47,917 nt of DNA. Source: Planctomicrobium piriforme. Lineage in GTDB: Bacteria; Planctomycetota; Planctomycetia; Planctomycetales; Planctomycetaceae. Below the pieces are notes generated by a model, which searched no databases, was not told the origin of the DNA, and was given only the letters and a program-made list of their open reading frames with translations. This document shows, piece by piece, positions 42,301-47,917 of this stretch. The translations under genes were made by a program, and so were the position numbers. Within the stretch, counting starts at the first letter, position 1. The number at the start of each line of letters is the position of its first letter. The stretch is taken from assembly GCA_945860955.1 (NCBI GenBank), contig CAMATH010000061.1, positions 1-47,917 on the forward strand, written 5' to 3'.

Positions 42301-44342
42301 ATCGCCCCTTTTTGGGCCCGGGCGTATTCGACAGTTTGATGGACCGCCGACTCGGTGGCTCCCGTCTCGGTGGTCAACCATGCCTCCGCGCCGGCGGGGT
42401 CTTCGAGGCGCGCTTCCAGGTCGGTGCGCAGTCGCGAGACTTCCTCCGACAGTTCCAAAGTCCGACCGGGAGCTTCGCCGCGCCAGAACGGAATCGTCGG
42501 AGGAGCCCCGGCCGCGTCGGCCACCGTCACATCGTTCCCACGGACATGCAGAATCCGCCACGACGTGTTGCCGAGCAGAAAGATCTCGCCCGCCGAACTC
42601 TCGCTGGCGAAGTCTTCATCGAGCGTCCCGACCACGGTCTGGTCTGGCTCGGCGACCACGCGGTACGAGGCGATCTCGGGAATCGCCCCGCCGTTCGTCG
42701 TCGCGATGAGCCGGGCACCCGGTCGCGCCCGCACGCGTTTGCCAACCTGGTCGTGGTGCAAAAAGACCTTGCCCCGGCCGGTGGACTGCGAGATTCCCTC
42801 ACTGAGAAACGCGATCGTGTCGTCAAAGTCCGACCGTTTCAGATTGCGATAGGGCCACGCGTTCCGAAACAACTCGAACAGTTTGTCGGTCTCCCATTCA
42901 CCACAACCGACCTCGGCGACGATCTGCTGGGCGAGAATGTCGAGTGGCGCTTCGGGAATGGGAATGACATCCAGCCGACCCGCTCGAATCGCGCGGATGA
43001 GAGCCAGGCACTCGATCAACTCGTCGCGGGTCAGCGCGACCAGTCGGCCTTTGGGGATCAGTCCCAGCGCGTGACCCGATCGGCCGACCCGTTGCAGAAA
43101 CGTGGCGATGGACCGGGGGGAACCGATCTGAATCACCAGGTCGATGTAACCAATGTCCAATCCCAGTTCGAGCGACGCGGTCGCCACCACGGCCTTCAAC
43201 TGCCCGTTCTTAAGGCGCTGTTCGGTGTCATGCCGGAGGTTGGCCGCGAGCGAACCGTGGTGACTGCTGACTGCGTCTTCACCCAGCAACTGGGTGAGCT
43301 GATGCGTGATCCGCTCAGCCATCCGCCGGGTGTTGACAAAAATGAGCGTGCTGCGATGGGAATTGATCAACTCGCAGATGCGGGCGTTGATCTCAGCCCA
43401 TTGCTCGTGCATGCAGACGGCACCGAGTTCGCTCGCGGGGATTTCGATGTCGAGATCGAGTTGCCGCTGGTGACCGACGTCGACGATGGCGACGAGGCGG
43501 TTGGTGGTTGGTGAGACGGGCGGAAGTTGATGCTGGCGCATCGACGGCTCGGCAGGAGCCTCGCCCTCCCGTGGGGTTGTACCATCCCGTGGGGCCTGAC
43601 CCTCCCAATGATCCGCGCTCTCCCGTGGGGGCATGCGTTCGCAGCGTGCTACGTGGTCGCGGTTCCAGGCCGCGATTGTCGCTTCGTCTCCCCCCACCAA
43701 AAACGCCGCGATCCGTTCCATGGGGCGCTGGGTCGCCGACAAACCAATCCGTTGAACGGGCCGACCGCACAACGCATCGAGGCGTTCGAGCGACAGTGCA
43801 AGGTGCGATCCCCGTTTGTCCCGCACCAGTGCATGGATTTCGTCGACGATCACGGTCTCCACACTCGCCAGCCGTTCGCGACCACGAACGCTGGTCAACA
43901 GAAGGTAGAGCGATTCCGGCGTGGTCACCAGAATGTGCGGCGGATGTTTGATCAATCGCGCCCGCTCACGCTGTGGCGTGTCTCCAGTGCGCAGTCCGAC
44001 CCGAATGGGGGGAACGTTGAGCCCCTCGGCGGCCGCCAGTGCCGAGATTTCCGCCAATGGCACTTCGAGATTGCGGTGCATGTCATTCGACAAAGCCCGC
44101 AATGGCGAGATGTAGACGACCCGAATCTCTTCCGGAAGTTCCCCCTGCTCACTCTCCTGGAACAGCCGGTCAATCGCCGCCAGAAATGCCGTCAGGGTCT
44201 TACCCGATCCCGTCGGGGCGGCGATCAGCGTGTGTTCGCCGTTGTGAATGCGGGGCCAGCCAAACTGCTGTGGTTCGGTGGGACCGCGAAAGCGACCGAG
44301 AAACCATCGGCGGATGATCGGATGAAACTGTTCCAAAGCCAT
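39339..44342 (-). CDS. lhr: Lhr-type ATP-dependent DEAD/DEAH helicase
   Basis: A 1667-residue superfamily 2 helicase of the Lhr family, longer than E. coli Lhr (about 1540). The core has APTGSGKT (42-49), ISPLRALSND (motif Ia), DEIH (167-170), SAT (202-204), FVNTRRMAERI, ATASLELGLDIGYIDLVIQ (motif V) and QRVGRSGHA (motif VI). Long winged-helix and Lhr C-terminal domains follow. Family members are 3'-5' translocases active on DNA or RNA-DNA hybrids. An insert at about residues 237-282 is made of repeat-derived sequence (PREGEAPAEP) between SAT and the second RecA-like domain. I chose ATG 44340-44342, where the family homology begins (MALEQFHPII); the frame is open to 44429. A near-consensus promoter lies upstream. 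Confidence 0.95.
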   Translation of the reverse strand: MALEQFHPIIRRWFLGRFRGPTEPQQFGWPRIHNGEHTLIAAPTGSGKTLTAFLAAIDRLFQESEQGELPEEIRVVYISPLRALSNDMHRNLEVPLAEISALAAAEGLNVPPIRVGLRTGDTPQRERARLIKHPPHILVTTPESLYLLLTSVRGRERLASVETVIVDEIHALVRDKRGSHLALSLERLDALCGRPVQRIGLSATQRPMERIAAFLVGGDEATIAAWNRDHVARCERMPPRESADHWEGQAPRDGTTPREGEAPAEPSMRQHQLPPVSPTTNRLVAIVDVGHQRQLDLDIEIPASELGAVCMHEQWAEINARICELINSHRSTLIFVNTRRMAERITHQLTQLLGEDAVSSHHGSLAANLRHDTEQRLKNGQLKAVVATASLELGLDIGYIDLVIQIGSPRSIATFLQRVGRSGHALGLIPKGRLVALTRDELIECLALIRAIRAGRLDVIPIPEAPLDILAQQIVAEVGCGEWETDKLFELFRNAWPYRNLKRSDFDDTIAFLSEGISQSTGRGKVFLHHDQVGKRVRARPGARLIATTNGGAIPEIASYRVVAEPDQTVVGTLDEDFASESSAGEIFLLGNTSWRILHVRGNDVTVADAAGAPPTIPFWRGEAPGRTLELSEEVSRLRTDLEARLEDPAGAEAWLTTETGATESAVHQTVEYARAQKGAIGLLPTQNRIVFERFFDESGGMQLVIHAPFGARIAKAWGLAMRKRFCRSFDFELQATADDDGLILSLGPQHSFPLESMFPMLNANNVDKLLEQALLYVPTFQTRWRWNVTRALLVSRFKNGKKVPPALQRFRADDLLTSVFPKLTGCQENITGDHVLPDHPLVKQSMHDSLQEAHDLEGLKVVLGRIQRGEIELLARDTREPSPFCYELLNANPYAFLDGGEAAERRTRAVATRRSLTVESVSDLGRLDPEAIRQVCSEALPFVRSIDELHDVLLSRLVVPVEGMLGLCQSPPDWQPLFADLRRAGRATTFVRVDCVRYWVSTERLPAVQAAFPQGKPEPAVVVPDTVRHDWDEIEARVTLLRGLLEVCGPTTSAEIGAYLTLPIHQVDAALEALEGEGVVLRGRFRPAEARPALPVEVLLVPPVNASSSDGSGVASKMEGSLDALLDVPAKPAVSGESMSCSHDHDHEPVPEVPKPADLEWCHRRLLARIHRLTMEGLRKQIEPVTVDIFIRFLTRHHALLPGSHRAGSSGVYEAVAQLQGLDLPAITWERDLLPGRVEKYRSEWLDELCLAGEASWGRLYPHKRSADRARPMASLTRVVPLSLFLRSDLTWLQAQATETDGTTLSSPAQEVLSLLHTQGAMFASDLLQGTRMLPTQLTEVLGELVSYGLATADGFAGLRALVAARSADDDAQRNLPRLARRRAPLSGAGRWSLWRNRGSVENSSQSAGGTNMNSTTSERQVVSKSPMDRTATEIVENWAWQLLRRWGVVFRDLLEREPGAPRWFELLQVLRRLEARGEIRGGRFITGVAGEQFALGDTVRLLRQLRDDGPKQELVILSAVDPLNLVGILTKHDRVTSNASNKLAYLDGHPIAALVAGEVRWLTDPSPQLRSLVRDGRVLHSGEMVDEGPAVVEMPSPTVTVSPTLSDPVPGNGESACPERATAVANPPPQDKLSRGVQKLQDRLARKKKKPRPALPPNQIPRPRW
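43497..43634 (-). repeat. repeat element inserted in frame in lhr
   Basis: About 140 bp containing three imperfect copies of a CCCACGGGA motif, then GGGCGAGGCTCCTGCCGAGC on the coding strand. It encodes PRESADHWEGQAPRDG, then TTPREGEAPAEPSMRQ. The peptide string REGEAPAEP recurs in planctomycete proteins (from memory of the phylum), which marks it as a mobile or palindromic repeat tolerated inside the coding region. Confidence 0.75.
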
Positions 44343-44385
44343 GTGGCCGCAATTCCCTGTGCGTGAATCTGTACTCCCGTACTCT

Positions 44386-44414
44386 ATTGTCCCGCGCCGC
44401 GTGCGCAGTGTCAA
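44386..44414 (-). promoter_or_regulatory. sigma-70-type promoter of lhr
   Basis: On the minus strand, a perfect -35 box TTGACA (44409-44414) and a -10 box GACAAT (44386-44391, 4 of 6) are spaced by 17 bp. The transcript would start near 44379, about 37 bases before the lhr ATG at 44342. Confidence 0.75.
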
Positions 44415-44535
44415 GAATTGGAATTTCAATTGTTCCAGGAATTCGAGCGCAGTACCTGTCCACGATCAAATCCGTGGTTTTGTTTTGGTATCCAAGCGGG
44501 TGGTCGGTAAGAATCGCCGCAGGTCTCACAGCACC

Positions 44536-45438
44536 CTACAAGCCGGCAAGCAGGTCGGCCCAACTCTCGACGTCGAGCAAGCGTGTGGCAATGCCTTCGA
44601 GGACGGCCGGTTCGGCGATCGTCGAGATTCTCCTGCGAACCTTCACCGGCGGCTTGCCGAAACGTTTCGTTCCCAGAGATAACAAGATCCGCCGGGCTTC
44701 GTCGGCCCGCCCTTCCTCTCTCCCTTCCTCACGTCCTTCCTCACGTCCAACGACCACCCCCTGTATGCGACCCTCCTCGAGAATCGCTTGGTAGGTCACA
44801 GATTCTTTCATCGAACGAACTCCCTGCAGCATTTGTCTGGCGAACCTCTCTTCATATTCTAACCCCATCAAGACGTACGTGGCAGTCCAAAGCATGTCGA
44901 CGTCGGCCCGCTTCGCGTCGCGGTCGAATCGCTTCTCCATCTCGCGAATCAGGCGCGGCAATCTGCTGCGGGCGACCTTCGTCAGCGGCAACAGCGGGAG
45001 CGTGCCGATCCCGCCAGCCAGAATGTCCTCGGGAGAGAGTTCCCAGAGGCGGACGACTTCGTACTCGAATTCGAGATACGTCTTGTCACTGGCCAGTTTG
45101 CCCTGCAGGTGACCCGTCATGGTCTTTCCATCGGCCTCGCGGCGTAGAAGGATGACCACACTGCGCACCGGCAGTGAATGGCGCACGCCAAGGAGTACGT
45201 TGTAGTGCAATATTCTCTGGCTGAGCGTCGCGTCATAGTTCGCCTGAAACTCCACATGCAAAATGTACGGGTTGGGTTCATCGACGCGCAACACCTTATC
45301 CGCCGCCGCCGTCACGGTCGACACGTCAGCGTCGACGACTGTCACAGGAACGCGCTGCTTGACCCCTAAGAACAACCCCCAGTCTTGCGGAAAGACTTCC
45401 TCCAAGTGCTTGGCAGTGGCGTCATAGGGCTTGGACAC
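44536..45438 (-). CDS. Rpn-family (PD-(D/E)XK) recombination-promoting nuclease-like protein
   Basis: A 300-residue protein. The N-terminal domain has the pattern of the Rpn/transposase-31 type PD-(D/E)XK nucleases: YDATAKHLEEVFPQDW, Asp38 in VVDADVS, and LHVEFQ with Glu63-x-Gln65, then a LHYNVLLG helix. Members nick DNA and have been linked to RecA-independent recombination. The C-terminal part is helical and carries three tandem GREE(G) units (GREEGREEGREEGRAD), a common feature of this family. The start is GTG 45436-45438; no strong ribosome-binding site is seen. It lies upstream of lhr on the same strand, but lhr has its own promoter. Confidence 0.8.
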   Translation of the reverse strand: MSKPYDATAKHLEEVFPQDWGLFLGVKQRVPVTVVDADVSTVTAAADKVLRVDEPNPYILHVEFQANYDATLSQRILHYNVLLGVRHSLPVRSVVILLRREADGKTMTGHLQGKLASDKTYLEFEYEVVRLWELSPEDILAGGIGTLPLLPLTKVARSRLPRLIREMEKRFDRDAKRADVDMLWTATYVLMGLEYEERFARQMLQGVRSMKESVTYQAILEEGRIQGVVVGREEGREEGREEGRADEARRILLSLGTKRFGKPPVKVRRRISTIAEPAVLEGIATRLLDVESWADLLAGL

Positions 45439-45517
45439 GATGCGAGGATTCTACGGCACCGCATGAAGTCGTGCCACAGTTCTCCAATCGTCGGCCGAAC
45501 ATTGTGGACGGCTATTT

Positions 45518-45546
45518 GCCGCCGCGCGTGATATTCTCACGGCGGC
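45518..45546. promoter_or_regulatory. GC-rich hairpin upstream of the membrane protein gene
   Basis: GCCGCCG (45518-45524) pairs with CGGCGGC (45540-45546), and inside lies TGA-tattc-TCA with a four-base bulge. It lies about 65 bp before the ATG at 45613. It could be a leader structure or a binding site; the loop contains a TATTCT that might serve as a -10 box. Confidence 0.4.
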
Positions 45547-45612
45547 TTCGCCATCCTATTGGAAATCACACCGCTCCACGTTTCACGCTGGCCGCTCGGG
45601 AAACCACAGGTC

Positions 45613-46329
45613 ATGTCCGCCGAATCGAATACGAATCCAATTTCCGCCGTCTGGATGCGAAATTCCCGGCTGCCATTATGGAGCAAGCTCGCCTTCACGG
45701 CGTTCATGGCGGTTTTGGTCCCGTACTATTGGACCTCGTACGGGCCGACGAATTTTCTCTACTTTTGCGATATCGCACTGTTCTTGACGCTGGGGGCGTT
45801 CTGGCTGGAAAAGCCGCTGCTGGCGTCGATGCCGGCGGTGGGCATTCTGGTTCCTCAGGCCTTGTGGATGGCCGACTTTTTGACCAGTCTCGTGGGGTTT
45901 CCCCTGGCGGGACTGACGTCGTACATGTTCGACCCGAATCTGTCGCTGACGACGCGGGGACTGAGCTTTTTTCATTTCTGGCTGCCAATCGTGCTGGTGA
46001 TTCTGGTCTGGCGGTTGGGGTACGACCGCCGGGCGTTCACTGCTTGGACGGTACTCGCCTGGGCCTTGATGCTGATCTGCTACTTTTTCATGCCTGCCCC
46101 CCCCGCTTTACCCGCGACCGAGGACGGAGTGCGTCCACCCGTGAATATCAACTACGTCTACGGTCTCAGTAACGACGTGGCGCAAACGTGGATGCCCGCT
46201 CCCGCCTGGCTCGCCACGCTGATGATTGGCATCGTCCCGATCTGCTACGTGCCAGCGCACTTGATTCTGGCAAAACTCTTCGGACGACATCCGGACTCAG
46301 ATTCCACCGCCATGACAGCGAGTTCATGA
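45613..46329 (+). CDS. polytopic membrane protein of unknown function
   Basis: A 238-residue protein with about six to seven hydrophobic segments: LAFTAFMAVLVPYYW, FLYFCDIALFLTLGAFWL, LASMPAVGILVPQALWMADFL, FFHFWLPIVLVILVWRL, FTAWTVLAWALMLICYFFM and WLATLMIGIVPICYVPAHLIL. I recognise it as a type seen in planctomycete genomes but cannot name a function. The start is ATG 45613; the longer frame from 45559 has no supporting signal. It stands alone between the divergent Rpn gene and the dispersed repeat at 46341. Confidence 0.8.
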   Translation: MSAESNTNPISAVWMRNSRLPLWSKLAFTAFMAVLVPYYWTSYGPTNFLYFCDIALFLTLGAFWLEKPLLASMPAVGILVPQALWMADFLTSLVGFPLAGLTSYMFDPNLSLTTRGLSFFHFWLPIVLVILVWRLGYDRRAFTAWTVLAWALMLICYFFMPAPPALPATEDGVRPPVNINYVYGLSNDVAQTWMPAPAWLATLMIGIVPICYVPAHLILAKLFGRHPDSDSTAMTASS

Positions 46330-46340
46330 CGTTCCACCAG

Positions 46341-46440
46341 ATTGTGGGAAGTTTTTCGATTTCAGCCACTTGCCCCGAGAGCAGGAATGGCGCGCAACTC
46401 CATCCTGTTCATCCCTCTCATCCTCTTCCTCCTGTCAAAA
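46341..46440 (-). repeat. dispersed repeat, copy 2
   Basis: Inverted copy of the core of 4147-4298. Read on the minus strand, the landmarks appear in the same order: GACAGGA, GAAGAGGATGA, GGATGGAGTTGCGCGCCAT, TCCTGCTC and GCTGAAATCGAAAAACT. It begins 11 bp after the stop of the membrane protein gene and is non-coding. Confidence 0.85.
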
Positions 46441-46587
46441 ATCGATTGGACGCAACCTGTTGTCTACAATCGTATTGCGACTCACAGCACCACATCGCTT
46501 GAACCGCGCCGGCTTGGGCACCGTTCCTGTTCTGAATACGATCCAGGGGGTCAGCAATGAGCCCCGAGTTCAGAACTAGGTGGAATC

Positions 46588-47382
46588 ATGTTTGCGGAAA
46601 TTTTGCGAGAGGTGGGTGGGCGCGGGTTTGGCGTCATGTTCGGGCTGCTGATTGGTGGCACCTCCACCTGGCTCCTGGCGCGGTTGCGCCGTCGCCGGGA
46701 GAGGCAGAGTATTTTGCAGGGAGATGCCCGCGACACTGTCGTCATCTCGCAGCACATTGTCACGACCGAAACCGTTCCTGGCATCGGCGGGGGGCCTCCA
46801 CAAGTGGTCCCCACCACGCTGCGGATCCGATCATTGGGTCAATCGCAGCTCGATCGGGTTGTCCCCAACGGATACCTCGCGTCGATTCTGCTCGATCGCA
46901 CGTTTCAGGTCACGCCGAAAAGCACTCTCATTTCAATGGAGGGGGCCGAGGGCTCCTATCTGCTGGAAACCTTGACGAACTTCGTCTGCGACCGGGTGGG
47001 GAATGGCGCGTTTAACCACGACTTGTACGTGATGGCACCGTGTTGCGAGCCGGCGGACTTCGCGCATCATCAGCCGATGACGATCATCCTGATCAAAGTC
47101 CGCGACCTGTTGCTGTTCGCCGACTGGCCCGCCTGCCGGGACGTGAAAGTCGAACACAGCAGCGACGGTGCCCGCATTCTCACCTTGCGGGAACTGGCCC
47201 ATCGGTTCCGTCAGGAACAGGCGAAAATCGCCGAGCTGCGAAAAGCGGGTCAACGCACGCGGTACATCGAGACCTCGTATGTTCTCGACCTGGCGCTCGA
47301 CAATCGGACGGCGGAGATTCCCATCAAAACGGTCCCCTGGGGTCGCTTTGAGGAGGTGTTGAGCGACTTGAATCTGGAGTAG
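46588..47382 (+). CDS. membrane-anchored protein of unknown function
   Basis: A 264-residue protein with one N-terminal hydrophobic segment (about 14-31, FGVMFGLLIGGTSTWLLARL) followed by an Arg-rich stop (RLRRRRER), so it is probably anchored with the bulk in the cytoplasm. The soluble part has mixed alpha/beta character (YLASILLDRTFQVTPKS; MTIILIKVRDLLLFADW) and a charged helix (LAHRFRQEQAKIAELRKAG). I do not recognise the family. AGGTGG lies six to seven bases before the ATG. Nothing in the neighbours hints at its job. Confidence 0.72.
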   Translation: MFAEILREVGGRGFGVMFGLLIGGTSTWLLARLRRRRERQSILQGDARDTVVISQHIVTTETVPGIGGGPPQVVPTTLRIRSLGQSQLDRVVPNGYLASILLDRTFQVTPKSTLISMEGAEGSYLLETLTNFVCDRVGNGAFNHDLYVMAPCCEPADFAHHQPMTIILIKVRDLLLFADWPACRDVKVEHSSDGARILTLRELAHRFRQEQAKIAELRKAGQRTRYIETSYVLDLALDNRTAEIPIKTVPWGRFEEVLSDLNLE

Positions 47383-47476
47383 TTTTCGATACCGCTTTCC
47401 TTTCGCACGCTCCCGCGATATTGTCTGCCAGATCGCACGGAAACAACCCGCTTCCCGCCTCGTCGAGTGTCGTGCC

Positions 47477-47917
47477 ATGAAGACTCCGCTTCGCATCTGG
47501 TTGGTGATCTCGTTCCTTACGCTCGGCTTGACCCCCCTGGCACGGGGGCAGGCCGACCCGCTTCCGTCAACCGTTTCGAGCGGCGCGAAGCTGGTGTCGG
47601 TCTACAGTGACCCACGGTTTTTCGAAGGGCCGGTCTGGGACAACGTCACCGGCAAGCTGTATTTCACCGCGTTTGGGGATGAAAAAGCCGACACGCAAAT
47701 TCTGCGGCTCGACGCTCCAGGCAAAGTGACTGTCTGGGCCGACAAGACCGAAGGGGTCAATGGGATGGCCCTGGGGAACGACGGTCGGCTGATTGGCGCT
47801 CAGGCGTTTGGTCACCGTATCGTCAGCTATCAAATCGGCCCGGATGGCCCTCTCGATCCCAAAGTCCTGTTGTTCAACGACAAGCTCCACCAGCCGAACG
47901 ACGTCGCTCAGGCTCCC
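47477..47917 (+). CDS. SMP-30/gluconolactonase family protein (5' part only)
   Basis: The frame is open to the window end, giving 147 residues of the N-terminus. A signal peptide (IWLVISFLTLGLTPLARG) is followed by the opening of an SMP-30/gluconolaconase/LRE beta-propeller: FFEGPVWDNVTGKLYFTAFG, with the metal-binding Glu in EGPVW, and then GVNGMALGNDGRLIGAQ and QPNDV. Such proteins hydrolyse sugar lactones or related esters. Being exported, this one would act outside the cytoplasm. The ATG at 47477 has no strong ribosome-binding site, but the signal peptide supports it. Confidence 0.85.
   Translation, partial: MKTPLRIWLVISFLTLGLTPLARGQADPLPSTVSSGAKLVSVYSDPRFFEGPVWDNVTGKLYFTAFGDEKADTQILRLDAPGKVTVWADKTEGVNGMALGNDGRLIGAQAFGHRIVSYQIGPDGPLDPKVLLFNDKLHQPNDVAQAP

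Noticed and set aside
41778-43514. Plus-strand open frame of 578 codons opposite lhr
   Set aside because: It lies wholly within lhr, whose helicase motifs are unmistakable; the antisense product has low-complexity Arg/Gly/Val composition and no domain.
46342-46560. Small open frame giving a hydrophobic peptide after the membrane protein gene
   Set aside because: It is the translation of the dispersed repeat; the other copy at 4147 gives a similar peptide only in a different reading direction, so it is not a gene.
1-47917. CRISPR arrays, insertion sequences and prophage genes
   Set aside because: No regularly spaced direct repeats, transposase, integrase or phage structural genes were seen anywhere; the GDKSG tract at 30004-30380 is coding and not CRISPR-like.

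Overview
The window looks like a chromosomal segment of a member of the Planctomycetota. It is GC-rich (about 60% by eye) and carries families that are typical of, or largely confined to, that phylum. These are two PSD1-type proteins (a CxxCH haem motif followed by DUF1549 and DUF1553), two DUF1501 proteins with twin-arginine-like leaders, a PQQ-like beta-propeller starting with DWPQILGPNR, an NPCBM protein, and intergenic repeats whose translation gives the REGEAPAEP string common in planctomycete proteins. No rRNA, intact tRNA, CRISPR array or insertion sequence was recognised. The genus cannot be fixed from the sequence.

Layout. 1-540: 5' end of a secreted beta-propeller gene (minus). 714-1853: ispG (isoprenoid MEP pathway). 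2141-3781: a protein with a DUF2325-like C-terminus, closed by a strong terminator. 3900-4400: a 500-bp block of nested inverted repeats. 4531-6459: a MarR regulator with a near-consensus, apparently leaderless promoter, then a flavin-dependent halogenase-like oxidoreductase with its own terminator. 6596-9309: an ECF sigma factor, a small single-span protein and an HtrA-like protein that has lost all three catalytic residues. 9612-14688 (minus): a small membrane protein and a PSD1-DUF1501 pair. 14867-17954: a Ski2-like helicase and a rhomboid protease. 18158-22281 (minus): hypF and a secreted aldose 1-epimerase, with a gene fragment between them. 22398-22898: a small secreted protein. 23203-26532 (minus): a second PSD1 protein.

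26781-37824 is a tightly packed plus-strand run of seven genes. In order: a DUF4175-like membrane protein, a coiled-coil protein with a Lys/Ser/Gly/Asp-rich repeat tract, an exported helical protein, an NPCBM protein, two HtrA-type serine proteases with intact triads, and a GT4 glycosyltransferase. Several junctions overlap. I read it as a cell-envelope operon (structural scaffold plus protein quality control), and it is the best candidate here for an uncharacterised system. It is followed by an unpaired DUF1501 gene and a very long Lhr-type helicase (both minus). The window ends with an Rpn-type nuclease, two proteins of unknown function with membrane segments, and the start of an SMP-30/gluconolactonase gene.

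Cross-cutting features are three dispersed repeat families. One is a GC hairpin element found just downstream of two stop codons. One is a roughly 90-bp sequence present twice in opposite orientation. One is a short-repeat tract inserted in frame inside the Lhr gene. All calls come from reading the sequence; no database search was run.
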